Origin: Rhodospirillales bacterium
GTDB taxonomy: Bacteria; Pseudomonadota; Alphaproteobacteria; UBA8366; Aestuariispiraceae
Reading direction: 5' to 3'
Length of the DNA: 55,184 nucleotides
Assembly: GCA_002696645.1 (NCBI GenBank)
Contig: NZSA01000086.1
Coordinates: 1-55,184, forward strand
Made by a program: the position numbers and the translations under genes. The notes under the pieces are model-generated. The model was not told the origin of the DNA. It ran no database searches and saw only the letters and a list, made by a program, of their open reading frames with translations. Shown piece after piece: positions 16,122 to 24,750 of this stretch; position 1 is the first letter of the stretch; the number at the start of each line of letters is the position of its first letter.

Positions 16122-18496
16122 GCTGCGTCCCCTGATTTTGTCTGGCCGCTTTGGGCGTGTCCAATTGCTGCCAGAACCCGTTCTGGGGTGATCGGCACTT
16201 CCGACACCTCCGCACCAAGAAAAGACAGGGCATCATTGACCGCATTGGCAATGGCGGCGGGCGGCCCAATGGCGCCACTTTCCCCAATCCCTTTCTGGCC
16301 AAATCGGCTCAGGGGGGACGGGGTTTCCATATGTTCTATCCGGATTGCAGGAAGGTCGGAGGCAAGCGGCAAATGATAATCCGCCAGGGTCGAGGCTAAG
16401 GGCTGCCCCGATGCATCAAAGCACATCTCTTCAAACAAGGCGGTGCCAATGCCTTGGGCCGCGCCCCCGTAAACCTGGCCATCAACCACCATGGGATTGA
16501 TCATGGTTCCGGCATCTTCAACGATGACATAGTCCAGCAGGCGCACATGGCCCAGATCCAGATCAACCTCCACTTTCACTGCGTGGCAGGCATAGGAAAA
16601 TGTTCCGGTATCCTTGACTGTCTTATACCCCTCAACCACTTCCAGTCCTCTGGGGTCAACGTCATCGGGCAACAGTTGCGGTTTCAAGTACCAGGTTTTT
16701 GCGACCTCCTCGATGCTGATCGCGCTGGTACCGACGCGTGCCATGCCGTTCTCTAGAACAATTTCAGCAGGGTCGGCTTGCAGCAGATGGCCCGCGATTT
16801 TGCTGATACGCTCTCCCAGAGATACGCATGCGGTGCCAACAGCCCCGCCTGCCATGACAATACAGCGTGATCCCCAGGTTCCTGTGGAATAGGGCGTGTA
16901 GGCCGTATCCCCGTGGACCAATTTGATCTTCTTCGGGTCGATCCCGATTTCACTATTGGCAATCTGCGCTAGGGTTGTTTCCAAACCCTGGCCATGGCTG
17001 TGTACACCAACGCGCAATTCCAGGCCGCCATCAGGCGTCAGGCGCGCGATGGCCTGCTCAAATCCTGGCACCATCGGAATGCCCCAACCATGATAAACAG
17101 ACGTCCCGTGGGCTCCTTGTTCGCAAAAAATTGACAGGCCCACTCCGATCCGTGTCCGCCCGGTCTGGGACTGCTGTTCGGCGCGGATGCCCGTCATGTC
17201 GATCGCGGAAACGGCGCGCTTTAAGGCTTCGGTATAGTCCCCACTGTCGAAGAACTTATTGGTGATGTTGGTGAAGGGCATTTGTTCTGGCCGCACCAAA
17301 TTTCGATGGCGAATGGCCTCAGGCGTAATCTTCAATTCGCGCGCAATATTGTCCAGCAGGACCTCCATCGCGAAACAAACACCCGTTCGTGCGACGCCAC
17401 GAAAAGGCAGGATTGGTGGCTTGTTGGTGGCGACCGACCACGTCTTGCAGCGGTATCCCTGCATCAGATATGGGCCGGGTAAAATACTGGCGACTTGGGC
17501 GGCCTCAAGACAGGCGGAGAAGGGATAGCTAGAATAGGCCCCTGAATCAACAATCGCGCTGCAGTCTACCGCCAGCAATTCCCCATCTGCTTTTGCATAG
17601 CCTGTGATCTCATAGCTATGCTCCCGGCAATTGGCACCGGCGATCAGATGTTCACGGCGATCTTCAATCCAGCGAATTGGTTTGTCCAACTTCATGGCCA
17701 AAAAACAGGCACATACCTCTTCCGGCAGTAGGATTCCTTTATACCCGAACCCTCCGCCCACATCGGGTGCGATCACCCGGATTTGGCCGTGATCCAGTTT
17801 CAGGCATTCCGACAGTCCAGTGCGAACGATATGCGGCATTTGCGTTGCCGAATGAAGGGTCAGGATTTCTAGGTTTCGGTCCCAGGCGGCAATCAGGCCA
17901 CGCCCTTCGATAGGGGCCATGCATTGCCGGGCTGTTTTGAATTGGCGGCGGACAATCACATCCGCCTGTTCGACCGCAGCCTCAAAATTTATATCAACAG
18001 CGCTTTCTAGAAAGACGTTCTCGTCCCAGTCTTCATGCACCAGGGCGGTATCCTTGTCGCGTGCCTTGGTCATGTCATGAACAGCGGACAGCTCCTCGAA
18101 GGTGACATCAATCTGCTCCGTCAGATCTTCGGCCAGGGCGCGCGACGGGGCAAGACAGGCTGCGATCAGTTCCCCAACATGGCGCACTTTATCATGGGCC
18201 AGAATGGGCTGTGTTGAGGGTCGAAACCCCGGCAGGCCAGACACCGCCCGAATACCCGAAACGCCTTCCAGATCACGGGCAAAGAACACGGTGTTTTTGG
18301 TTGTGTCAGGTTTTGTTTGTGACAGAATTCGTGCGTGCGCCATCGGGCTTCGCAAAAAGGCGAGATCCAGCATGCCTGGCAGGCGCATGTCGGCGATATA
18401 ACGGCCTTTGCCATTCAGATAGCGATCATCTTCTTTCCGCTCAAGGCGGGCGCCGATGCCCAATCCCTGCTCTTTGGCATCCAGACTTTTTTCCAT
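16118..18496 (-). CDS. Molybdopterin-binding large subunit (CoxL/xanthine dehydrogenase family)
   Basis: A 792-residue catalytic subunit. DVGGGFGYKG near residue 245 and the C-terminal GQKGIGESGAIGPPAA (catalytic Glu) mark the molybdenum hydroxylase family. The active-site loop reads FRGVARTGVC, not the AYXCSFR loop of true form-I CO dehydrogenase, so CO oxidation is unlikely. Hydroxylation of an N-heterocycle or aldehyde is more probable. It is the first gene of the operon, with a 252-base divergent promoter region shared with the amidohydrolase. Mo-cofactor maturation genes are not in the window. Confidence 0.9.
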   Translation of the reverse strand: MEKSLDAKEQGLGIGARLERKEDDRYLNGKGRYIADMRLPGMLDLAFLRSPMAHARILSQTKPDTTKNTVFFARDLEGVSGIRAVSGLPGFRPSTQPILAHDKVRHVGELIAACLAPSRALAEDLTEQIDVTFEELSAVHDMTKARDKDTALVHEDWDENVFLESAVDINFEAAVEQADVIVRRQFKTARQCMAPIEGRGLIAAWDRNLEILTLHSATQMPHIVRTGLSECLKLDHGQIRVIAPDVGGGFGYKGILLPEEVCACFLAMKLDKPIRWIEDRREHLIAGANCREHSYEITGYAKADGELLAVDCSAIVDSGAYSSYPFSACLEAAQVASILPGPYLMQGYRCKTWSVATNKPPILPFRGVARTGVCFAMEVLLDNIARELKITPEAIRHRNLVRPEQMPFTNITNKFFDSGDYTEALKRAVSAIDMTGIRAEQQSQTGRTRIGVGLSIFCEQGAHGTSVYHGWGIPMVPGFEQAIARLTPDGGLELRVGVHSHGQGLETTLAQIANSEIGIDPKKIKLVHGDTAYTPYSTGTWGSRCIVMAGGAVGTACVSLGERISKIAGHLLQADPAEIVLENGMARVGTSAISIEEVAKTWYLKPQLLPDDVDPRGLEVVEGYKTVKDTGTFSYACHAVKVEVDLDLGHVRLLDYVIVEDAGTMINPMVVDGQVYGGAAQGIGTALFEEMCFDASGQPLASTLADYHLPLASDLPAIRIEHMETPSPLSRFGQKGIGESGAIGPPAAIANAVNDALSFLGAEVSEVPITPERVLAAIGHAQSGQTKSGDAA

Positions 18497-18586
18497 CTCA
18501 CCCCATTCCTTGTATCTTTAGGACCCTCGAGTTTGAGGGGCTTTGATCGTGCTATCAATGCTCTGCAAAGCGTTTCGATGCCAATC

Positions 18587-18601
18587 TTTGATACAGTCAA
18601 A
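18587..18601. promoter_or_regulatory. Dyad in the divergent hydroxylase/amidohydrolase promoter
   Basis: TTTGA-TACAG-TCAAA is a perfect 5-bp-arm dyad about 90 bases before the large-subunit start and 150 before the amidohydrolase. Its size suits a MarR dimer, and the MarR gene is in the operon. It is short enough to occur by chance. Confidence 0.3.
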
Positions 18602-18748
18602 TATTGCACTGCACATCGCAACGGTAAAGGGTTTCAGAGAATATGTGTAGATATAATTTTCGCTATTACTACTTTTATCTTTTCCCCGGCAACACGGCGC
18701 GATATGTTTCATCCAAAGCGTGTCGGAAAAGGATAAAGGATACCCGCG

Positions 18749-20014
18749 ATGAGCGATGTGAAGCCCTATGATATCGTATTGGAAAATGGGACTTTGATTG
18801 ATCCCGCTTCCGGCTTGAATGGGCGGTATGATATCGGTATCCGCGACGGCGTGATTGCAGCGGTCAGCGACACTCTTGCCGCCGCCCCGACAGCGGAGCG
18901 GATTGATGTATCCGAACATCACGTCATTCCAGGCATGATCGACACCCATGCGCATGTATATGAACATGTGACAGGAAAGTTTGGTCTCTCGCCGGATCTC
19001 GTGGGTGTCTATTCGGGTGTGACCACCCTGATTGATCAGGGTGGCCCCAGTTGCATGACAATTGGTGGCTTTCGGAACTTCATCGCTCAGCCTTCAATCA
19101 GCAGGGTCCTGGCCTTCATCTCGACCTATCTTGTTGGCGGTCTGGAGGGGCATCTTTATCCCGAACTCTATGGCCCCAATGGCGTGAATGCAGACCATAC
19201 GATCAAGGTGACGCGCGACAATCTGGACTTGGTTAAAGGCGTGAAGGCGCATGCCGAGATTGGGGGACAGTCCCGGTGGGGAATGGATGTCATCAAGATC
19301 GGGCAAGAAATTGCAACAGCGACCAATCTGCCGCTTTATATCCACCTTGGTCAGCTTTGGCCGACCAGTGATACAGCGCCAATGCCGTCACCCGATGAGT
19401 TGATTCACGAACTGGTACCGCTGATGAAGGAAGGGGATGTGTTGGCGCATCCGTTTACGCGTCATCCCGGAGGGTTCGTTTCTGAGACCGGGGAAATTCA
19501 TCCAATCCTATTGGAAGCAGTACATCAGAAGAACATCAAAGTAGATGTTGGACATGGATCACATTTCAGTTTTGAAACGGCGCGACGTGTTCTGGATGCC
19601 GGTATCGTCCCCTTCACCTTAGGGGCGGATATGCATGGCTATAATGTTGCTATTCCAGATTCCACGGACCGGTCAGATCGCGCGGAAAATCCTTTCTTTG
19701 GGGTCGCACCGTTTAATCTGACAATTGCCATGTCAGAACTGCTGCATCTGGGTGTTCCGCTGGAACAGGTGATCGCGATGGTCAGCAGCAATCCCGCGAC
19801 ACTCATTCGGATGCAAGATCAACTTGGCAGCATTGCTGTGGGTCGAGAGGCGGATATCAGTGTACTTAAGATCGAGACGGGTCGTTTTAAGCTGTCAGAC
19901 AATAGCGGTGAAAGTGTCGTTGCAGAAAAACTGGTCCGACCCGCTTTCTGCATTCGCGCGGGCACACGGTTCGACTCGAACTCAGTCTTCGTGCCCGATG
20001 CAATTGTAGCCTAA
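18749..20014 (+). CDS. Dihydroorotase-like amidohydrolase/deacetylase
   Basis: A 421-residue binuclear metal hydrolase of the amidohydrolase superfamily. Metal ligands are visible as H67 and H69 (DTHAH), a probable carboxylated K166 (GVKAHAEI), H199 (LYIHLG), H234 or H239 (AHPFTRH) and D294 (GADMHG). The N- and C-terminal beta-strands form the usual composite sandwich. Family members open cyclic amides or remove acyl groups. Divergent transcription from the molybdenum hydroxylase operon suggests a hydroxylation-then-ring-opening sequence, which is inference. It ends before a gene-free stretch with an att-like site. Confidence 0.85.
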   Translation: MSDVKPYDIVLENGTLIDPASGLNGRYDIGIRDGVIAAVSDTLAAAPTAERIDVSEHHVIPGMIDTHAHVYEHVTGKFGLSPDLVGVYSGVTTLIDQGGPSCMTIGGFRNFIAQPSISRVLAFISTYLVGGLEGHLYPELYGPNGVNADHTIKVTRDNLDLVKGVKAHAEIGGQSRWGMDVIKIGQEIATATNLPLYIHLGQLWPTSDTAPMPSPDELIHELVPLMKEGDVLAHPFTRHPGGFVSETGEIHPILLEAVHQKNIKVDVGHGSHFSFETARRVLDAGIVPFTLGADMHGYNVAIPDSTDRSDRAENPFFGVAPFNLTIAMSELLHLGVPLEQVIAMVSSNPATLIRMQDQLGSIAVGREADISVLKIETGRFKLSDNSGESVVAEKLVRPAFCIRAGTRFDSNSVFVPDAIVA

Positions 20015-20323
20015 GCCTTATGCCTAGAAATTGGGTGATCCAAACCAATGCCTTACAGCCTTTGTTTCCTAAACAGAGACGGCGGGTGGTTTTAGGGAAG
20101 CAAGTGACTTAAAAGCCAACAAGTAAAGTTGATTGCAAGCCCCCGCAACCAATCATAACAACGACTTAGCGCTAACACCGCTAGGCCGTTATTGCGTTCG
20201 GTAAGCAATAGGTAAGCAGGGTGGGTTTAGCATCCGCTCACAATGGAGTGGTGTGGCGCAGGATTGATCGGACCAGGCTCATCGCGGCTAAGTCGGATGA
20301 TTTTGAAGCAGCTTTCGTTCTTG
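20015..20323. other. Gene-free stretch with att-like sequences
   Basis: 309 bases between convergent genes. It holds a 13-base match to a tRNA 3' end (20139-20151), the palindrome TTAGCGCTAA at about 20165-20174, and two copies of GGTAAGCA 11 bases apart (20200-20218). No ORF of note and no terminator were seen. Confidence 0.5.
20139..20151 (+). other. Possible tRNA-fMet 3'-end attachment-site relic
   Basis: GCCCCCGCAACCA equals the last 13 bases of bacterial initiator tRNA including CCA. The T-arm upstream is not conserved, so it is not a tRNA gene. Integrases that target tRNA genes leave such 3'-end copies at island edges. The nearby GGTAAGCA repeats (20200-20207 and 20211-20218) could be arm-type integrase sites. 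No integrase gene is in the window. Confidence 0.35.
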
Positions 20324-20638
20324 CTAATTCCCAAGCTGGATATAAACAGATCCATCTTTGAGGATTATTGGATAAGTTTTCAGATTTTCGCAGACAGGGG
20401 GACTCAAGGCTTTGCCAGTTGCTATATCAAAACGGCCTTGATGAAGGGGGCATTCGACTGTCATTCCGATGACCAACCCTTCCTCCAAATGTTGTTTTTC
20501 GTGGGTGCAGTATCCATCGGTGGCGTAAAAGCCTTTTTTGGTATTGTAGATGGCATAGCTGTGATCTCCATGGTCCCAGCGTAGCAAATCTTCTTCTTCA
20601 ATTTCGTCCGCGCGGCAGACTCTAATCCATTCATTCAT
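20324..20638 (-). CDS. MocE-type Rieske ferredoxin
   Basis: A 104-residue Rieske [2Fe-2S] ferredoxin. Ligands are C44, H46, C63 and H66 (CTHEKQHLEEG, CPLHQGRFD). The CTHEKQHLxEG form is typical of MocE/NdoA-like ferredoxins that feed electrons to a membrane oxygenase (MocD), here encoded just upstream on the same strand. In rhizobia MocDE demethylate a rhizopine; the substrate here is unknown. It starts 11 bases after the second stop of the PanB-like gene. A reductase would be needed; the nearest flavin reductase with an iron-sulfur domain is at 26303-27388. Confidence 0.85.
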   Translation of the reverse strand: MNEWIRVCRADEIEEEDLLRWDHGDHSYAIYNTKKGFYATDGYCTHEKQHLEEGLVIGMTVECPLHQGRFDIATGKALSPPVCENLKTYPIILKDGSVYIQLGN

Positions 20639-20649
20639 GTACTGGTGTC

Positions 20650-21492
20650 CTATGCAATGTGGCGTGAATGCTTTTCAAGCGCTTCCTGAAGCGCCTCCAA
20701 CTCGTCCGCAGGCATTTTGATGCTGTGTTCCTGATCGGGAAATGCCCCGGATCTGACATCAGAACTGAACTGCCTAAGCGAGCTCTCTCATTCCTTGGAC
20801 AACAGTTTTCGAATACTCAACATGTCACCGTATGCTTTGGCATGGCGAGGGGGATGAAGGACATCGCCACAGATATCTTCCATGAAACTAAAAATAATAT
20901 CGCCGCCAGAGCCAGACCCAATAGAATGAGTGACGAGACGCGTTCTGGGACTGATGGCCATAAGCGCGTCGGCGGCGACGCACTCAACTTCGACCGCGAA
21001 GGCCCCAGCATTTTCATACCGCAGGCAGTCCTCCAATATGTGCATGGCTTCCTGTGCCGTTTTCCCAATGGCACGTAAACCGCCAACTTGCGTGGATCGC
21101 CTGGGGATAAGGCCAACATGTCCTTGAACAGACAGACCCTCCTTTGCGAGCATTTCAACGATATCGAATCCGCGTGGGGTATAGATCGCGTCGGCCCCAG
21201 CTTCTGCTGCACGGATCGCCGCGCGCAAAATCTCGTCTGGTGTGATATAGGCGGTCATGGCCAAGCCAGCCGTGACGAACCGAGTCGGCGCGTTGGGGCG
21301 GATCGTATGAATATCACTGTCCCAGATAGACAGCATATCCACATCAAGGTCCTCACATGTTTTTGCCTCGTCCTCCGTTGCTGCTGAGACCTGAACGAGC
21401 TTGTGATGTCCCTTGGCGGCAAGAATTGAGGCAACGGTCAGGTTTCGTTTCGCCGGTCTGCCGCCATAGGTATAGATATTGGTGAGAGTCAC
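20650..21492 (-). pseudogene. PanB-like (ketopantoate hydroxymethyltransferase) gene with one in-frame TGA
   Basis: The frame opens at a GTG (21492) overlapping the desaturase stop as GTGA. It runs 234 codons to a TGA at 20790-20788, then stays open in the same frame for 45 codons to TAG at 20650. The part after the TGA contains DVRSGAFPDQEHS, which matches the PanB C-terminus (EVxxGxxPxxEHS). Upstream, GHVGLIPR and VEVECV are PanB-family segments, and the total of 280 positions fits the family. The catalytic lysine region (normally VKLEG) reads IYTPRG, so activity may differ from PanB. The stop may be a real nonsense mutation, a sequencing error or a readthrough site. The flanking genes use TGA as stop and TGG for Trp. 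Confidence 0.75.
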
Positions 21493-22514
21493 CGCATTGA
21501 TGCCTTTGCAATTGGAGCATAGCTTCCCGTGGTAATCATATGGGGCGCTTGCCGCAGTGATGAGGCCTTTGTGTTTTTACCCAGAGACCGGCGAAGTGTT
21601 ACGCAAAACAAATCCAAGTTTGATCTTAAGACGCCAGGATCCGGATCCGGAAGCTGATCCCCAAGCTCTTTCTCCAGGTCCGGTAAAGCAAAGAAAGGCA
21701 CCTGTGTGTAGAGATGGTGACCAAGATGATGGTTCATATTCATATAGAGCAGTCTGCCGATCACATTGGTCTTAAAGGATCGGGTGGAGTTGAGAATGGA
21801 GGGGCTGTTTTCTTCAAGCTCCACATGCTGCAGCACTGTATAGACTTGGAGGGCAATACCACCGACCAGACGTGGGATGATCAGGAAGACAAGAAATTCT
21901 GGAAGCCATGTCACACTGAGGCCAATTATCAGTATGTACAGGATCAGATACGCACGTGCGCTCCAGGTCAATCGTCCAAGTTCGTTTTCAGGCGTATAGG
22001 AAAGGATTGTCGGTGAGAACTTTCTGAAACTATGCAGGACGATGATTTTCCCCTCATACCAAAGGGTTGGGATCCCCGTCAGTTCCCAGGCCCATCCTGA
22101 AAATGACATTGGCGTATCAAAAGGCATTTGGCCGTCTTTGCCGATATGCCAGGTGTTCGTGTGATGACTGGTATGGGCATAGCGCCGATGGTAGGGCTCT
22201 CCAACATACAGAAATGAGCTGATCAAGAACACAGTTTCGTTCAGCCATCGGGTTCGGAAGGCTGTGCCGTGCGCGGTCTCATGACTTAAGGCATAAGCTG
22301 GAAGAGCGAGAAGGCTGCCATAAACAATCATGGCAGGAACTACCAACCAGCTGCCCAACGTTACAGCAAGAGCCGCGCCAGAAAGCATAAGGCTGGTTAC
22401 CCACCATGCGAGCCACAGCAGTCCCGGTACATCGCGTCGCGTGGCAAGTTGCTTCAGGCTTGAACGAGGAAGGGAAACCCCAGAAGACTTAGCGTTTGTC
22501 GCGCTATATTCCAT
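21489..22514 (-). CDS. Fatty acid desaturase/MocD-like membrane di-iron oxygenase
   Basis: A 341-residue membrane protein with the three His boxes of di-iron desaturases: HETAH (78-82), HTSHH (114-118) and HHLGHH in the last third. Four or more hydrophobic helices separate them. I chose the ATG at 22514, with GGAG upstream. A longer frame from 22742 would run through the divergent LysR start and adds no conserved sequence. It pairs with the MocE-type ferredoxin two genes downstream, so it probably hydroxylates or demethylates a small substrate rather than a lipid. Divergent from a LysR regulator. Confidence 0.87.
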   Translation of the reverse strand: MEYSATNAKSSGVSLPRSSLKQLATRRDVPGLLWLAWWVTSLMLSGAALAVTLGSWLVVPAMIVYGSLLALPAYALSHETAHGTAFRTRWLNETVFLISSFLYVGEPYHRRYAHTSHHTNTWHIGKDGQMPFDTPMSFSGWAWELTGIPTLWYEGKIIVLHSFRKFSPTILSYTPENELGRLTWSARAYLILYILIIGLSVTWLPEFLVFLIIPRLVGGIALQVYTVLQHVELEENSPSILNSTRSFKTNVIGRLLYMNMNHHLGHHLYTQVPFFALPDLEKELGDQLPDPDPGVLRSNLDLFCVTLRRSLGKNTKASSLRQAPHMITTGSYAPIAKASMR

Positions 22515-22613
22515 TTCAGTCTCCAGTTCTACATCAATCTCAAGGCGCCGATCCAATGTAAATAATGGAACGCTTGATTGCGCGTGGACAAACGAATTAA
22601 ATGACCCGTAGGC

Positions 22614-22631
22614 ATAAGATAAACTTATAAT
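22614..22631. promoter_or_regulatory. Candidate LysR-type site and -10 box in the divergent promoter
   Basis: ATAAG-ATAAA-CTTAT is a perfect 5-bp dyad at 22614-22628, overlapping TATAAT at 22626-22631. It lies just before the LysR gene, as expected for autoregulation. Short arms make chance possible. Confidence 0.35.
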
Positions 22632-22644
22632 CGAGGAGGTCTGC

Positions 22645-23535
22645 GTGTCTGAACAATCAGTTCCACCTTTGAATTGGTTGCGGGCATTTGAAGCCTCCGC
22701 GCGTTTGCTGTCCTTTACAAAGGCGGCGCAGGAACTGAACATGTCGCAGTCTGCGGTTTCCCAACAAATGCGGTCTTTGGAATCGTATCTGGGTCAGGTT
22801 TTATTTCTCCGGGGTCCCAGAGTCCTCAAACTGACAGAAGTTGGCAGAAACTATCTTCCGGTGGTGCAACAGGCGTTGGCTGGGCTTAGTCGCGGAACAC
22901 GAGCCTTGAGCAACAAAAATAAAAAGAAATCGCTGACAATTCAATGCAATCTGGCGTTTTCGATGTTTTGGTTAGCACCGCGTCTGCAGTCCTTTCAGCA
23001 TCAGAACCCCTGGATCACGGTTAGAATTTTGAGCGAACTATGGCCCCCGATGGCGACTGAAGAGAACGCGGATGTTGAAATTCGGTTTGGTTATCGATTG
23101 GAGGATAAACTAGGCGTGCAGCGCCTGTTCAATGACACATGTTTTCCCGTGTGTTCTCCGGATATATTGGAGGCGGTTCAAACAGATTGGACGTTGTTTG
23201 ATTTGTATGATTGCTCCGGCATGCAGGGAGATTGGGAGGCGTGGTTTGCCGGCACGGGCAAACATCCTCAAGATGACAAGCCGATCAACTATGCATCGAC
23301 ATTTGGCGTCAGCCTATCTATGGCGATGTATGGTGCGGGTTTATCGATGGCCAATGAAACGTTTTCTCAGGCATTGATTGATCGGGGACTTCTGGCAAGA
23401 CCATTTGAGGAGTCGATCCCAATGCCGGAGTCACACTACCTGATACACAATCATGATCGCCCGGAGAGTGAGGCGACACGTATTTTCAAGGCTTGGCTAG
23501 AGACGCAGACAAAGGCTTCCTGGACAAAGACATGA
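22645..23535 (+). CDS. LysR-family (GcvA-type) transcriptional regulator
   Basis: A 296-residue regulator. The N-terminal winged helix (PPLNWLRAFEASARLLSFTKAAQELNMSQSAVSQQMRSLE) is the GcvA-type form, followed by an effector-binding domain. The GTG at 22645 has a strong GAGGAGG site eight bases upstream. It is divergent from the desaturase/PanB-like/MocE operon, the standard placement of a LysR activator and its target. It converges on the deacylase gene. The ligand is unknown. Confidence 0.9.
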   Translation: MSEQSVPPLNWLRAFEASARLLSFTKAAQELNMSQSAVSQQMRSLESYLGQVLFLRGPRVLKLTEVGRNYLPVVQQALAGLSRGTRALSNKNKKKSLTIQCNLAFSMFWLAPRLQSFQHQNPWITVRILSELWPPMATEENADVEIRFGYRLEDKLGVQRLFNDTCFPVCSPDILEAVQTDWTLFDLYDCSGMQGDWEAWFAGTGKHPQDDKPINYASTFGVSLSMAMYGAGLSMANETFSQALIDRGLLARPFEESIPMPESHYLIHNHDRPESEATRIFKAWLETQTKASWTKT

Positions 23536-23582
23536 TATCAAGCTGACAGCGTTTCTGACAAAGAGCCCGCACTCTACCGAAA

Positions 23583-24653
23583 TCAATCCCATGAAACAGC
23601 GTTAGGCCGATCCAGCCTGGCCAAGAGTGCTTCCCGTTTAATTTTCTGGCAGATCAAGTAGAGATGGTCGCCCGGCGCGACAACTGGATTCCGACGGGCG
23701 ACGGTGACCACACCAGCAAAGGGCGCCGTGACCGATTGTGCCGATCGCTCTGTTCGAAACAGATCATAGAGCATAGCGATGCTATCGCCGATATTCACGT
23801 CGTCCCCAAGCTGAGCGATGGGTCGAACCAAAGCATGTTCTGAGACAGTGACGGCATGCGATTGAGTGCCGTAATCCAAGAACGTGGTTGGATGTGGCCT
23901 TTCCGGACAGGATAGGCGCTGCAGCAAAGATGCTTTTATCAAGCCCGCTTGATGCAGAACTCTCAAAGCACCATGAAAGCCAGTTTGAAGGGACGCTTCT
24001 GTTACAGTAGCGCCTCCCCCCAATTCACAGGACAGGAATGAAACGCCTGCCATATGCGCCGCAGTGTCAAAATCGCCATCACTTCCGTCGATCGGTAAGA
24101 CCACCGTATGCGGCGCACCAAATGCTTCAGCGAGCGCTAAATTCATTTTGTTTAGCTCATGGTTCGGCCCTACACACAAAAATCCGCAATCAAGATAGCG
24201 TGTTGCTGTCCCGCCAGAATGGAAATCCAAAATGACCTCAGCGAGGGGTATAAGGCAGTTTGTGACGAAGGCCGCAATGGCTTTCGTGGGGCCACCAGCA
24301 GAATCGCCCGGAAATGCCCGGTTCATGTTCCCTTCGTCTAAGGGAGATACCCGCTGGCGCGCCAGGACGGCAGGCATGTTCAATGCGGGCATAAAAATGA
24401 TGCGTCCAGATATATCTTCTGGGGCAATCGCTTCTCGCAACATGCGGCATATCAGCTGTCCTTCATCCTCATCCCCATGATTGCCTCCGGTCAGCAAGAC
24501 CGTTAGTCCGTTGCCGTTCGCGATCACAGCAATCGGGATCTGGATGACCGAGAAGGCAAATTGATTTGAAGAATGGGTCAGTTCCAAGAAACCGCTTCGT
24601 GCTCCGGGCGAGTCCATATCCAAATTACAGCCGATTGGCCCGTGACGAAGCAT
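23583..24653 (-). CDS. Succinylglutamate desuccinylase/aspartoacylase family deacylase, DoeB-like
   Basis: A 356-residue zinc hydrolase of the M14-like AstE/AspA family. Zinc ligands are visible in GGNHGDEDEG (His and Glu) and LDFHSGG (His). MPALNMPAVLARQRVSPLDEGNMNRAFPGD is close to DoeB, which deacetylates N-acetyl-diaminobutyrate in ectoine breakdown. A C-terminal beta-rich domain carries GVVTVARR. I chose the ATG at 24653 because TAGGAGA precedes it; a start at 24734 adds unconserved residues. It is last in an operon after the sulfatase. No ectoine genes are near, so the N-acyl substrate may differ. Confidence 0.8.
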   Translation of the reverse strand: MLRHGPIGCNLDMDSPGARSGFLELTHSSNQFAFSVIQIPIAVIANGNGLTVLLTGGNHGDEDEGQLICRMLREAIAPEDISGRIIFMPALNMPAVLARQRVSPLDEGNMNRAFPGDSAGGPTKAIAAFVTNCLIPLAEVILDFHSGGTATRYLDCGFLCVGPNHELNKMNLALAEAFGAPHTVVLPIDGSDGDFDTAAHMAGVSFLSCELGGGATVTEASLQTGFHGALRVLHQAGLIKASLLQRLSCPERPHPTTFLDYGTQSHAVTVSEHALVRPIAQLGDDVNIGDSIAMLYDLFRTERSAQSVTAPFAGVVTVARRNPVVAPGDHLYLICQKIKREALLARLDRPNAVSWD

Positions 24654-24750
24654 TCTGCTTTCTCCTAATAACTTTGACGCGTTGGTTTTCTGACCTTGGA
24701 AAGCAGGCATCTGCGTTAGAGCCTTTGGTGCCACAATTGATGTGCCCTGG

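Noticed and set aside
16118-18496. True form-I CO dehydrogenase
   Set aside because: The AYXCSFR active-site loop is absent, so only the wider Mo-hydroxylase family is supported.
20139-20151. A complete tRNA gene
   Set aside because: Only the acceptor 3' end matches; no T-arm, anticodon arm or 5' acceptor strand is present.
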